Part shown: positions 16,203-24,136 of the stretch, piece after piece
How positions within the stretch are numbered: the stretch's first letter is position 1
Layout of the letters: each line of letters opens with the position of its first letter
Translations under genes and position numbers: made by a program
Notes under the pieces: model-generated
What the model was told of the DNA's origin: nothing
Seen by the model: only the letters and a program-made list of their open reading frames with translations
Databases searched by the model: none
From: Sinorhizobium fredii USDA 205
Lineage (GTDB): Bacteria; Pseudomonadota; Alphaproteobacteria; Rhizobiales; Rhizobiaceae
Direction: 5' to 3'
Assembly: GCF_001461695.1 (NCBI RefSeq)
Contig: NZ_AUTC01000090.1
Coordinates: 1 to 63,784, forward strand
Length of the DNA: 63,784 nucleotides

Positions 16203-17066
16203 GTGCCGGTATCGGACGAACTGTTCTATCTTCTGTTTCTGTTCGGATTCTACGCCACGACGGTCGTTACCTATTTCGCCCTTGGCTATGGTCTCACCTG
16301 GGTCAACGATCGCAATCCTGAGCGAAAGATTCAGAAGGGGCGCGGTTCCGACAAACGTCGCCATGCGGAAATCCGTCAGAGCCTGGCTTCGATGTTCAGC
16401 GCTTGCCTGCCGCTGACCATCGGCCTTTACGCCCAGCAAAAGGGCTGGGCGCCGGCGCCCTGGGCCCTGAACTGGTGGGCAGCGGTGCCGCTCTTTGTCC
16501 TGTGCATGTTCCTTTATGATACCTGGTTCTATTTCATGCACCGGCTGCTGCACACGAAGTGGCTCTACCCGTTGCACGCACTTCATCATAAGAGTGTCGC
16601 ACCAACGATCTGGAGCACCTATTCGGAGGATGTTCTCGACAATTTTCTATTGCAGGGATTCTCGGCAGTAATCGTCTTCATCGTGCCGTTTCCGCCGGCA
16701 ATTCTCATCGGACAAAGGCTGTTCGAACATTTCAACGGCATGTTCGGCCACTGCGGGTTCGAGTATTTCGCCTCGTCCTCGGCGCGCTACCCGTCCCCGT
16801 TGCTGTGCACGACCTTCCACGATCAGCATCATTCCGGATTTCGATACAACTACGGCAATTATTTCTCGTTTTGGGATCGCGTGCTGGGTACGATTTCGCC
16901 AAATTACGACCAGCGCGTGAGGAAGTTCGAGGCGGAGGGACCGCCGCTCAGATTCAGTCAGGACATTGGCTGCGACCTACATCAGGCCGCCGGCGACAAG
17001 AGCGATACGAACATCGAATCCGTCAACACGACGGCTGAGGAACCAAGAGTGACGGCCCGAGTTTGA
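16203..17066 (+). CDS. Sterol desaturase / fatty acid hydroxylase superfamily protein
   Basis: About 287-aa integral membrane di-iron enzyme. The histidine boxes of the superfamily are present in order: FMHRLLHTKWLYPLHALHH (HxxxH and HxxHH) around the middle, and TTFHDQHHSGF near residue 210. Several transmembrane helices precede them (ELFYLLFLFGFYATTVVTYF, WWAAVPLFVLCMFLYDTWFY split by a short gap) and FSAVIVFIVPFPPAILI follows. Start chosen at the GTG at 16203 because GGAGGG lies at 16192-16197; alternatives are the ATG at 16161 and TTG at 16143. Substrates of relatives are fatty acids, sterols or carotenoids; which applies here is unknown. The C-terminal 30 residues are polar and unconserved-looking. 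Confidence 0.85.
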   Translation: MPVSDELFYLLFLFGFYATTVVTYFALGYGLTWVNDRNPERKIQKGRGSDKRRHAEIRQSLASMFSACLPLTIGLYAQQKGWAPAPWALNWWAAVPLFVLCMFLYDTWFYFMHRLLHTKWLYPLHALHHKSVAPTIWSTYSEDVLDNFLLQGFSAVIVFIVPFPPAILIGQRLFEHFNGMFGHCGFEYFASSSARYPSPLLCTTFHDQHHSGFRYNYGNYFSFWDRVLGTISPNYDQRVRKFEAEGPPLRFSQDIGCDLHQAAGDKSDTNIESVNTTAEEPRVTARV

Positions 17067-17306
17067 TGAGGGTCGCACTCATCTGAGCGCGACGCTGTAT
17101 GGGAGCGGTGTCCTCGGCCCCTCGAAGGATGCCGCTCTTCCGAAGCCGGTAAGAAGCAGATGGGCGAGCTCGTGAAGCAGGCTGTGGAAGAACAGGCTGA
17201 AACATCATTTCAGAAATCTCCGAAGAGGTTTTTCAGATGTCTGGTCTTGCAAAAATAAGTCGGAAGGGCTAAACGCCCGCCATCGCTCGATTTTCCGAGC
17301 ACGAGA

Positions 17307-17380
17307 GGCCTCGTGGCGGAGTGGTGACGCAGAGGACTGCAAATCCTTGTACCCCGGTTCAATTCCGGGCGAGGCCTCCA
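17307..17380 (+). tRNA. tRNA-Cys (GCA)
   Basis: 74 nt. Acceptor GGCCTCG/CGAGGCC, anticodon stem GAGGA/TCCTT around CTGCAAA with anticodon GCA, T arm CCCGG-TTCAATT-CCGGG, discriminator T and encoded CCA. Confidence 0.95.
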
Positions 17381-17943
17381 AACTCTTTCTCCAATAATTT
17401 CAACGTATTGAACTTTGCGAAGGCGCGCTCCGGCGCCTCTGCCATGTCGCAAAGGCGCCTTCAGGCAAGCAGAGCGGATTTTCCGGGCTGCTCGAAGGAA
17501 GGGCGCGACGGTCCAGATCGATCTTCGGACGCTGGTCGTAACCTTGCTGCCGGCGCCAACTCCCCCGGCAAGCCCACCGACGCGATTGTTTCGGCCGGGT
17601 GGAGTCGAGAGTTGGGACGATTAGCCCACGGGAGACTTCCAGGGGAATAAGGACGCCGGGGGGATGGCGGAGTTTCGCCAAGGCGCCAAAGGATCCGTTT
17701 CAGGCGGCCCCCGACGTAAAAAACGCAAATGATCCCTTTGAGCTATAATCTCGACGGAACCGAAAGAAGCTCGTCGATCGTCGTGCGTCCCAGGTCGTTC
17801 ACCCGCCGACCTCAAACGCCTTCGTCAAAATCCCTGTGCAGGAGGCGGATTTCCGCTGTCCAGCATGTCGCTGAGATCAAACATAGGCGAAGCCGCTGCA
17901 GATCGTTTTCCCGCTGTGGGAGAAGCATCTCTATGATTCCGAT
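17381..17943. other. Gene-poor stretch between tRNA-Cys and the RNA candidate
   Basis: 563 bp with only short, unconvincing frames on both strands. No family similarity, good ribosome site or repeat was recognised. It includes a purine-rich segment around 17640-17700 and less GC-rich DNA towards 17940. It may be decayed sequence. Confidence 0.5.
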
Positions 17944-17971
17944 TTGATTAAATTTCAATCGCGCCTACATT
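17944..17971 (+). promoter_or_regulatory. Candidate promoter of a structured RNA
   Basis: TTGATT at 17944-17949 and TACATT at 17966-17971 are separated by 16 bp in an AT-rich patch. Transcription would start near 17978, directly before the stem-loop region ending in a terminator at 18066. Confidence 0.4.
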
Positions 17972-17977
17972 AGTAAC

Positions 17978-18066
17978 ACATACGCTCCCTCTCGCTGCTG
18001 ACCACGGATGTACTGGCAGCGGCGGGAGGCGACCACGGAAGGTCGGGTTAAGCCCGGCCTTTTTTA
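17978..18066 (+). ncRNA. Candidate small structured RNA or leader with intrinsic terminator
   Basis: About 90 nt with two hairpins. Stem 1 pairs CGCTCCC (17983-17989) and CGCTGC (17993-17998) with GCAGCG (18016-18021) and GGGAGGCG (18024-18031), leaving one bulged G and a 17-nt loop. Stem 2 is GGTCGGG (18041-18047) with CCCGGCC (18053-18059), followed by TTTTTT. The octamer GACCACGG occurs at the edge of the loop (18000-18007) and again between the stems (18031-18038). Only 26 bp separate the T run from the next gene's start, so it may be an independent small RNA or an attenuating leader. Not matched to a known family. Confidence 0.4.
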
Positions 18067-18091
18067 TGTCCATCCTGAAAGGAGCTCGTTT

Positions 18092-18319
18092 GTGAAGAAC
18101 GCCACTACCGGCCATCTGTTTAAATCCGAGAAGAAGAATCCGGCGGATCGTGCGGATCAGGCGACGCTGGCGGCCCGAGCGATCAACGAGAAGGAGGCCG
18201 CGGCCCGTGGGAAGAAGACGGAACGCCTGAAGCAGTTGCGGCTGGAAAAGGAAGCTGCCGACGAGCAGAACGCTCCGGCAGAGTCAGCGAAGAAGCGGAA
18301 GCTGGCAAAGCGCAAATAG
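18092..18319 (+). CDS. Small charged hypothetical protein, 75 aa
   Basis: 75-aa soluble protein from the GTG at 18092, preceded by AAAGGAG at 18078-18084. It is extremely rich in Lys, Glu, Ala and Arg: NATTGHLFKSEKKNPADRAD, then a long predicted helix through AARAINEKEAAARGKKTERL, ending KKRKLAKRK. No known domain is recognised; its basic helical character could suit nucleic acid or ribosome binding, which is speculation. An intrinsic terminator lies immediately upstream, so expression may depend on read-through or on a promoter overlapping that region. Confidence 0.65.
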   Translation: MKNATTGHLFKSEKKNPADRADQATLAARAINEKEAAARGKKTERLKQLRLEKEAADEQNAPAESAKKRKLAKRK

Positions 18320-18387
18320 GAGGTACGCCTCAAGCGTGCTTCAGCTCCGATTTAACCATGCCGTCGTCGCCGCGACGGAATGCCCGC

Positions 18388-18681
18388 TCACTTCCCCGAG
18401 GAATTCTCCGTCCCGCGTCGGCGAGCCCACCAGACGGCGAGCTTGCGGCGGGCGCGGCGCACAGCAGGAATGTCATGCGACAGGACGAGCAGACCGAGGG
18501 GAACCATCCAGAAGCCGAGGACCGGCAGAAAACCGAGCAGCCCACAAACGACGAGCAGCGAGCCGATCAGGATGCGCAATGCCGGCGAGTCGGGCAGCGC
18601 GATACGCCACTTGCCAAGCACGATTTGTCGCGTTTGCGGATCGATGCCGAAATACCTCTTCTTACTGCCGTTCGTCATCAT
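18388..18681 (-). CDS. Small membrane protein, 97 aa, unknown function
   Basis: 97 aa from tandem ATGs at 18681/18678, preceded by AAAGAGG on the minus strand. The protein begins MMTNGSKKRYFGIDPQTRQI, then has two hydrophobic segments, RILIGSLLVVCGLLGFLPV and LGFWMVPLGLLVLSHDIP, and a basic tail VRRARRKLAVWWARRRG. The LGFWMVPLGLLVLSHDIP block recurs in small uncharacterised inner-membrane proteins of Proteobacteria. Function unknown. It stands alone between the small charged protein gene and tRNA-Asn. Confidence 0.7.
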   Translation of the reverse strand: MMTNGSKKRYFGIDPQTRQIVLGKWRIALPDSPALRILIGSLLVVCGLLGFLPVLGFWMVPLGLLVLSHDIPAVRRARRKLAVWWARRRGTENSSGK

Positions 18682-18819
18682 GCCTCTTTCAACCAACACC
18701 CCAACAGTTGGTGCTTTCTCCACAGGCCCGCAACCAGCTCCCGCGATTTTTTTTGAAAAACCGCTTGGCAAATCGAGAAAGCATTTGTATTAGCAGCCTC
18801 ACTTCTGCGGCGCAGATGA

Positions 18820-18894
18820 TCCCTGGTAGCTCAGCGGTAGAGCACTCGACTGTTAATCGATAGGTCGCCGGTTCGAATCCGGCCCGGGGAGCCA
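18820..18894 (+). tRNA. tRNA-Asn (GTT)
   Basis: 75 nt. Acceptor TCCCTGG/CCGGGGA (one G-T pair), D stem GCTC/GAGC, anticodon loop CTGTTAA with anticodon GTT, T arm GCCGG-TTCGAAT-CCGGC, discriminator G and encoded CCA. The outermost anticodon-stem pair is a C-T mismatch. Confidence 0.93.
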
Positions 18895-18900
18895 GTTTCG

Positions 18901-18939
18901 AAAGAGCCATTCGCGGCGAAAGCCCGAGTGGCTCTTTTC
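18901..18939 (+). terminator. Terminator after tRNA-Asn
   Basis: AAAGAGCCA (18901-18909) pairs with TGGCTCTTT (18929-18937), with a 19-nt loop and a short TTTTC run. It ends the tRNA-Asn transcript 36 bp before the SMR efflux pair. Confidence 0.75.
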
Positions 18940-18975
18940 ATTTGTCGCTCCCACCGACTTTCATGAAGGTGCCTC

Positions 18976-19332
18976 ATGCGCTGGGCATGGCTTTTCCTTG
19001 TGCTTGCGATTGCGACCGAAGTCGTCGGCCTCACAGTCATGAAGGCGGCCTCGACATCGAGCGCCTATACCGGTCACGCCGTCATGTACGCCTCGATCGC
19101 CCTCTCCTACGTGTTCCTCGCAAGGGCCGTGAAGACGATCCCTGTCGGCGTTGCCTATGCGATCTGGGAAGGCTCGGGCGTCGCGCTCATCACCCTCGTC
19201 TCGGTGTTCGTTTTCGACCATGTGCTGACCGGCCGCGAAATGCTCGGCCTGTCGATGGCCGTGGCGGGCATTCTGCTCGTCAATGCCGGGAGGGCTGACG
19301 GCGAGGAAGCCACCGAGGAGCCGACGGCATGA
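18976..19332 (+). CDS. SMR family transporter subunit, MdtJ-like
   Basis: 118-aa four-helix membrane protein of the small multidrug resistance family. The key membrane Glu of helix 1 is present in LAIATEVVGLTVMKAAS, and VGVAYAIWEGSGVALITLVS matches the SMR signature in helix 3. SYVFLARAVKTIP corresponds to helix 2. It resembles MdtJ of the spermidine exporter MdtIJ in overall pattern. A hydrophilic tail GRADGEEATEEPTA extends beyond the core. The gene overlaps the next by ATGA, a typical arrangement for paired (heteromeric) SMR transporters. Substrate may be polyamine or cationic compounds, inferred from resemblance only. Confidence 0.85.
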   Translation: MRWAWLFLVLAIATEVVGLTVMKAASTSSAYTGHAVMYASIALSYVFLARAVKTIPVGVAYAIWEGSGVALITLVSVFVFDHVLTGREMLGLSMAVAGILLVNAGRADGEEATEEPTA

Positions 19333-19655
19333 GTGCATCGGGTCTCTCTTTCGCCTTCGCCGTCATGGCCGGCATCCTCGATGTTGCGGCGAATCTCGCT
19401 TCGACGAAGTCGAATGGATTCGTGAAGCGCGGCTGGGGCGTGCTTTCGATCCTGCTGGTGCTTGCCGCCTTTGCCCTGCTCGCCGAAGCCGTCCGGGGCA
19501 TGGAACTGGCGATCGCCTATGCCGTGCTTGGTGGCACCGGGATTTTCGGCACGGCGATCTGCGGCCGGCTCTTCTTCGGAGAGAAGCTGAAGCCGATCGG
19601 CTGGCTCGGCCTCATGCTCGTCTTCGGCGCGGTGCTGGTGCTTCACACTGCCTGA
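19329..19655 (+). CDS. SMR family transporter subunit, MdtI-like
   Basis: 108-aa four-helix partner of the preceding SMR protein, translationally coupled by a 4-nt overlap. The helix-1 motif reads VMAGILDVAANLASTKSNGF, so the near-invariant Glu of SMR transporters appears as Asp here. Helix 3 has MELAIAYAVLGGTGIFGTAI, close to MdtI. The Asp substitution in one subunit while the other keeps Glu suggests an asymmetric heterodimer. The last 13 bp overlap the 3' end of the opposing SDR gene. Assignment to the SMR family is firm; substrate is not known. Confidence 0.85.
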   Translation: MSASGLSFAFAVMAGILDVAANLASTKSNGFVKRGWGVLSILLVLAAFALLAEAVRGMELAIAYAVLGGTGIFGTAICGRLFFGEKLKPIGWLGLMLVFGAVLVLHTA

Positions 19656-20491
19656 CTCGGCCGTTTGCCGGACGGAGATTGCTTGCGCTTTGGTGCCGCC
19701 CCATGCGGCCCCGGTCCGGCCATGAGCCAGTCGAGAAGGGCGAAATAGGCACCATAAGGCAGCAGCCGCAGCAACTTGACGGCGTAGGTGAAGCGTTTTG
19801 GAAAAGTGATCTCGAAGCTTCTCGACTTCAGTCCTCGGCATATCCATTCCGCAGCCTCGTCGGCGCTGACAAGGGCGGGGCGCGGAAGGTTGCTCTTCAC
19901 CCTGCCTCGCGTCGCGACGAATCCGGGACAGATGAGTTGGAGCCGGATGCCGATCCGGTCGAGGTCGAATTTCAGGCTCTCGGTCATGTTGATCAGCGCC
20001 GCCTTGGTGGCGCCATAGGCCGCACTCATGGGCAGCCCGCCATAGCCCGCCACCGACGACATGATGGCGATCTGCCCATGGCCGTTCGCCCGCATATGCT
20101 CGACCAGAGGCACGAGACAATTGACGACGCCGTGCAGATTGACCGCGAAGCTCCTGTCGAACGCCTCGAGATGAAGGTCGTCGCCGCGAACGGGAATGGC
20201 GACGCCCGCATTGAGGATCGCCAGCGCCACGCGGCCATGTTCGTATTCGACCGCGGTCAGCAACCGCTCCATGTCGCGCGGATCGGTGACGTCTCCGTCC
20301 AGCACGACGATTTTGCCCGGCCCTTCGGCCTCATGCTGGAGGGCGACCAGCTTCTCATGGCTGCGCGCCGTGACGACGACTGAGAAGCCTTCCTCCACCA
20401 GTCGCAGCGCTAAGGAGCGCCCTATTCCGGAACTTGCCCCGGTTACCCACGCCCATCCATGCTCGGGCCGGGCGGTAAATGCAGTCATCAT
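19643..20491 (-). CDS. SDR family NAD(P)-dependent oxidoreductase
   Basis: 282-aa short-chain dehydrogenase/reductase. Cofactor site WVTGASSGIGRSLALRL at residues 14-30, NAG motif in LAILNAGVAIP, catalytic Ser in IMSSVAGYGG, and YGATK providing Tyr and Lys. The basic residue in TARSHEKL after strand 2 suggests NADP preference. The C-terminus carries a hydrophobic stretch (FTYAVKLLRLLPYGAYFALLD) and a basic tail, as in membrane-associated SDRs. Start at 20491 with an adjacent Met at 20488. It overlaps convergently with the MdtI-like gene by 13 bp. Substrate unknown. Confidence 0.9.
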   Translation of the reverse strand: MMTAFTARPEHGWAWVTGASSGIGRSLALRLVEEGFSVVVTARSHEKLVALQHEAEGPGKIVVLDGDVTDPRDMERLLTAVEYEHGRVALAILNAGVAIPVRGDDLHLEAFDRSFAVNLHGVVNCLVPLVEHMRANGHGQIAIMSSVAGYGGLPMSAAYGATKAALINMTESLKFDLDRIGIRLQLICPGFVATRGRVKSNLPRPALVSADEAAEWICRGLKSRSFEITFPKRFTYAVKLLRLLPYGAYFALLDWLMAGPGPHGAAPKRKQSPSGKRPSQAV

Positions 20492-20805
20492 TTCGTCCTC
20501 GCACGTCGTTCAGGAAGGTTGCCCTTCCGCAAGGCTCGGCGCAGCCGAGCCGGTTGCCTCTCCGACGGCAAATCCTGCCCGCACTCTCCGCTTCCCGCGC
20601 GTCGATTTGACAGCGGAGACGATTTTTGCCCGGGACAGGAAAGCGGCGAAACGCTATTTCTTGCCTGTTGCACAGCGTGAGCCGAAAACACGCCAATATT
20701 TCGGCGATCCTGCACTTAAACCAAATGTTTATCGCTTGCCGTTCGTCGAGGTTAATGCTTGGCTGAGGCCCGGCGTTCGTTCCGTCCAGCGTGAGGTTTT
20801 CTAAG
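20492..20805. other. Divergent intergenic region upstream of SDR gene and cysK
   Basis: 314 bp between two divergent genes. It contains a short hairpin at about 20536-20560 (GGCTCGGC/GCCGAGCC) and AT-richer DNA around 20690-20760, which probably holds the cysK promoter. No gene of its own is recognised. Confidence 0.45.
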
Positions 20806-21846
20806 ATGAGTGTCTATCCGTCCGTGCTCGAAGCCATCGGCAATACGCCGTTGATCCGGCTCAACGCCGTTTCCGAAGCCACCGGCTGCACCATCCTCGG
20901 CAAGGCGGAATTCCTCAACCCTGGGCAGTCGGTGAAGGACCGGGCAGCGCTCTGGATCATTCGCGAAGCCGAGAAGGCCGGTCAGTTGCGCCCCGGCGGC
21001 GTGATCGTCGAAGGAACCGCGGGCAATACCGGCATAGGGCTGGCGGTCGTCGGCAGCGCGCTGGGATACCGCACCGTGATCGTGATTCCCGAAACGCAGA
21101 GCCAGGAGAAGAAGGACGCGCTGCGCCTTCTCGGCGCCGAGCTCGTCGAGGTTCCGGCCGTGCCGTACAAGAACCCCAACAACTACGTGAAGGTTTCCGG
21201 CCGGCTGGCGGCCGAACTCGCCAAGACCGATCCGAACGGTGCCATCTGGGCGAACCAGTTCGACAACGTTGCGAACCGGGAGGCGCATGTCCAGACGACA
21301 GCGCCTGAGATCTGGCGCGACACCGACGGCAAGGTCGACGGTTTCATCTGCGCCGTCGGCTCCGGCGGGACGATTGCCGGTGTGGCTGAGGGCCTGCGCG
21401 CCAAGAACCCTGCCGTCAAGATCGGCATTGCCGATCCGGAAGGGGCGGCGCTTTACAACTATTACGCCCATGGCGAACTGAAGGCGGGTGGGAGCTCGAT
21501 CACCGAGGGGATCGGCCAGGGCCGCGTTACCGCGAATCTGGAGGGCTTCACGCCCGATTTCGCCTATCAGATCCCCGATTCGGAAGCGGTGCCCTATGTC
21601 TTCGATCTGATCGAAAAGGAGGGCCTCTGCGTCGGCGGCTCCAGCGGCATCAATATCGCCGGTGCGGTTCGACTTGCGCGCGAGCTCGGCCCCGGACATA
21701 CGATCGTGACGATCCTTTGCGACTATGGTAACCGCTATCAGTCGAAGCTCTTCAATCCGGACTTCCTTGCCTCGAAAGGCCTGCCGGTACCGGCCTGGCT
21801 GAACAGAACCTCGAACATCACCGTTCCCTACGAACCAGTCGGATAG
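20806..21846 (+). CDS. cysK: Cysteine synthase A-type (O-acetylserine sulfhydrylase)
   Basis: 346-aa PLP-dependent beta-replacement enzyme that forms cysteine from O-acetylserine and sulfide. N-terminal SVLEAIGNTPLIRLNAVSEA, PLP Lys in NPGQSVKDRAALWIIREAEK, the substrate loop EGTAGNTGIGLAVVG, and CAVGSGGTIAGVAEGL for phosphate binding are all present. The active-site loop reads EGTAGNTG rather than the common EPTSGNTG, a feature of a longer CysK subgroup. Start at the ATG at 20806; a GTG 15 nt upstream is less likely. It is followed after 8 nt by alaX and then sseA, so a sulfur-related operon is likely. Confidence 0.92.
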   Translation: MSVYPSVLEAIGNTPLIRLNAVSEATGCTILGKAEFLNPGQSVKDRAALWIIREAEKAGQLRPGGVIVEGTAGNTGIGLAVVGSALGYRTVIVIPETQSQEKKDALRLLGAELVEVPAVPYKNPNNYVKVSGRLAAELAKTDPNGAIWANQFDNVANREAHVQTTAPEIWRDTDGKVDGFICAVGSGGTIAGVAEGLRAKNPAVKIGIADPEGAALYNYYAHGELKAGGSSITEGIGQGRVTANLEGFTPDFAYQIPDSEAVPYVFDLIEKEGLCVGGSSGINIAGAVRLARELGPGHTIVTILCDYGNRYQSKLFNPDFLASKGLPVPAWLNRTSNITVPYEPVG

Positions 21847-21854
21847 TCTTTGCG

Positions 21855-22604
21855 ATGACCAGGACCGTGACCGCCCTCTTCCGCGAGGATTTCTACCTCT
21901 CGACCTGTGAAGCAAGTGTCACGGCGATCCTGGAAGACGGCGGGATCGAACTCGACCAGACCTGCTTCTACGCGACCTCCGGCGGACAGCCTGGCGACAC
22001 GGGTTTCTTCGAGCGAGAGGACGGCAGTCGTATTCCCATCGTCGACACGCGGCATGGCTCGACCAAGGATGTCATCGTACATGTCCCCGCCGATGGACAA
22101 GCACGGCCGACGGTCGGCGAGAAGCTTGTTCTCCATATCGACTGGCCGCGCCGTTACCGGCTGATGCGCATGCATACGGCTTGCCACCTGCTCTCGGTCG
22201 TCTGCCCCTACCCGATTACGGGCGCCGCCGTTGGCGATGAAGAGAGCCGGGTCGATTTCGACATGAGCGAAACGATCGACAAGGATGAGGTGACGGCGGC
22301 GCTGATGAAGCTCGTCGAGGCAAACCATCCGGTCTACGTACAATGGATCGCCGACGAGGAACTCGCCGCCAATCCGGGCATCGTCAAATCGAAGAATGTC
22401 CGCCCTCCCATCGGCATGGGGCGTGTGAGCCTCGTGTGCATCGGCGAAAACTCCGCCGTCGACAGCCAGCCTTGCGGCGGCACCCACGTTTCGGAGACGC
22501 AGGAAGTCGGCGCGATTCACATAGCCAAGATCGAAAAGAAGGGTAAGGAGAACCGGCGCTTCCGGATTCGTTTCGGAGCGGCCGAAAACCTTGCCGCCCT
22601 TTAA
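21855..22604 (+). CDS. alaX: Alanyl-tRNA editing protein AlaX
   Basis: 249-aa stand-alone editing domain homologous to the AlaRS editing/C-terminal region. It hydrolyses Ser (or Gly) mischarged on tRNA-Ala. The zinc-binding motif pair is present: HxxxH in RMHTACHLLS, and Cys/His in SQPCGGTHVSETQEVG. The N-terminal beta-barrel TCFYATSGGQPGDTGFF is characteristic of the longer AlaX forms. It lies 8 nt after cysK and 17 nt before sseA, so it appears co-transcribed with cysteine and sulfur genes. The protein is cytoplasmic. Confidence 0.93.
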   Translation: MTRTVTALFREDFYLSTCEASVTAILEDGGIELDQTCFYATSGGQPGDTGFFEREDGSRIPIVDTRHGSTKDVIVHVPADGQARPTVGEKLVLHIDWPRRYRLMRMHTACHLLSVVCPYPITGAAVGDEESRVDFDMSETIDKDEVTAALMKLVEANHPVYVQWIADEELAANPGIVKSKNVRPPIGMGRVSLVCIGENSAVDSQPCGGTHVSETQEVGAIHIAKIEKKGKENRRFRIRFGAAENLAAL

Positions 22605-22621
22605 GCCATCGAGGAACGACA

Positions 22622-23485
22622 ATGACCAACGATAACAACAATCGAAGCGCCTTCGTCGTTTCCCCGGACTGGCTCGAGCAGCATCTCGACGATCCGAGCA
22701 TCAGGATCGTCGATGCCGCCTGGTACCTGCCGGCGCAACAGCGCGATCCCAAGGCGGAATACAGGGCCGCGCATATCCCCGGAGCGGTCTTCTTCGACCA
22801 GGATGCGATCGCCGACCAGACAAGCGGCTTGCCGCACACGCTCCCCTCTCCAGATGCCTTTGCCGAAGCCGTCGGAGCCATGGGCATCAGCGAGAACGAC
22901 ACGATCGTCGTCTATGACGGACCGGGCATCTTCACGGCGCCGCGGGTCTGGTGGATGTTCGGCATCATGGGTGCCAAGAACGTCTTCGTTCTTGACGGCG
23001 GCATGGACGGCTGGAAGGCGGACGGCAGACCGACGACCACCGAGATCCCCAGCCCGGCGCCGCAGACCTTTCATGCAAGCTTCGACGCCAGGGCCGTCAC
23101 GTCCTTCGAGCGCATGAAGGAGACCGTCGAGAACCGCCTCGCCCAGATCGCCGATGCGCGGAGCGCCGGCCGTTTCAGCGGCGAGGAACAGGAGCCGCGG
23201 GCCGGGATGCGGTCGGGCCATATGCCCGGCGCCAGAAGCCTTCCCTCCGGCGTTTTCTCCGACGGCGGCAAGCTCAAGGACCTCAACGCGTTGCGTCAGA
23301 TCTTCGCGAACGCCGGCGTCGACCTGACGAAGCCGGTCGTGACGACCTGCGGATCGGGCGTGACCGCCGCAATCATCACGCTTGCGCTTCAATCATTGGG
23401 ACATACGGACAATACGCTCTATGATAGTTCCTGGTCGGAATGGGGCGGCCGGCCGGATACCCCGGTCGCCATCGGTAGAGAGTGA
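22622..23485 (+). CDS. sseA: 3-mercaptopyruvate sulfurtransferase
   Basis: 287-aa protein with two rhodanese domains. N-terminal domain: WLEQHLDDPSIRIVDAAWYL and YRAAHIPGAVFFDQD. C-terminal domain: IADARSAGRFSGEEQEP and the active-site loop TTCGSGVTAA with catalytic Cys near residue 243. The CGSGVTA loop is the mercaptopyruvate-type signature, in contrast to CRKGVT of thiosulfate rhodaneses. It transfers sulfur from 3-mercaptopyruvate to thiol or cyanide acceptors. It is co-transcribed with cysK and alaX; the following GNAT gene starts at or just beyond its stop. Confidence 0.93.
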   Translation: MTNDNNNRSAFVVSPDWLEQHLDDPSIRIVDAAWYLPAQQRDPKAEYRAAHIPGAVFFDQDAIADQTSGLPHTLPSPDAFAEAVGAMGISENDTIVVYDGPGIFTAPRVWWMFGIMGAKNVFVLDGGMDGWKADGRPTTTEIPSPAPQTFHASFDARAVTSFERMKETVENRLAQIADARSAGRFSGEEQEPRAGMRSGHMPGARSLPSGVFSDGGKLKDLNALRQIFANAGVDLTKPVVTTCGSGVTAAIITLALQSLGHTDNTLYDSSWSEWGGRPDTPVAIGRE

Positions 23486-23490
23486 AAGCC

Positions 23491-24054
23491 ATGCAAGGAT
23501 CGAAGCCCGCTGCGATCACGGCACATGTGACTGAACTCGAGATGACGTCGCCGCCGAAGCAAAGCCTGCCGGTGCCCGTCAATATACACACCGCGATCCT
23601 GCGGGTGTCCGACATCCCGCTGCCCTATTATCGTTTCCTCTATCTGCGCGTCGGCAAGCGCTGGAACTGGGCGGAACGGCTGCGGATGAACGACGAAGAT
23701 CTTGCGGCGGTGCTGCACGACAGGCGGACGACGCTGACGGTTCTCTACGTCAACGGTGCTCCCGCCGGTTTCTTCGAACTGCAGCAGCGAGATGGCGACG
23801 TCATCGACCTCACCCATTTCGGGCTCATGGAACATGCCCTTGGCCTCGGCCTCGGCAAGTGGTTCCTGCTTCAGACCTTGTTCGCTGCCTGGGCGATGGA
23901 CCCGCGCAAGGTGACGGTCACCACCAACAGCCTCGATCATCCGCGTGCCCTGCAGCTCTACCAGCAGTTCGGCTTTTCCCCGGTCGCGACGCGGGAGGCG
24001 ATCGTTCGACCTTTGAGCGACGACGAGCTGCTCACCTTCGCCAGGAAGCTCTGA
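23491..24054 (+). CDS. GNAT family N-acetyltransferase
   Basis: About 187-aa acetyltransferase. The acetyl-CoA-binding core is seen in VLYVNGAPAGFFELQQRD, DLTHFGLMEHALGLGLGKWF (the expected Q/RxxGxG/A region reads HALGLGLG) and VTVTTNSLDHPRALQLYQQF ending in GFSPV. An N-terminal 60 residues (LPVPVNIHTAILRVSDIPLP...) are unusual for small GNATs. The start may be ATG 23491 or GTG 23482, the latter overlapping the sseA stop as GTGA. Substrate unknown. It belongs to the cysK-alaX-sseA transcription unit by spacing. Confidence 0.82.
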   Translation: MQGSKPAAITAHVTELEMTSPPKQSLPVPVNIHTAILRVSDIPLPYYRFLYLRVGKRWNWAERLRMNDEDLAAVLHDRRTTLTVLYVNGAPAGFFELQQRDGDVIDLTHFGLMEHALGLGLGKWFLLQTLFAAWAMDPRKVTVTTNSLDHPRALQLYQQFGFSPVATREAIVRPLSDDELLTFARKL

Positions 24055-24136
24055 ACGGACCGCTCCGGCAAGTTTCGGGTGTCGCGAGCAAGCGCAAGGG
24101 GCCATTCTCCTCGTCGAAACGATGAGGAGAGACCCT

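Noticed and set aside
17321..17947. Several 60-110 codon frames after tRNA-Cys
   Set aside because: They begin within or just after the tRNA or lack ribosome sites, and no domain features are visible.
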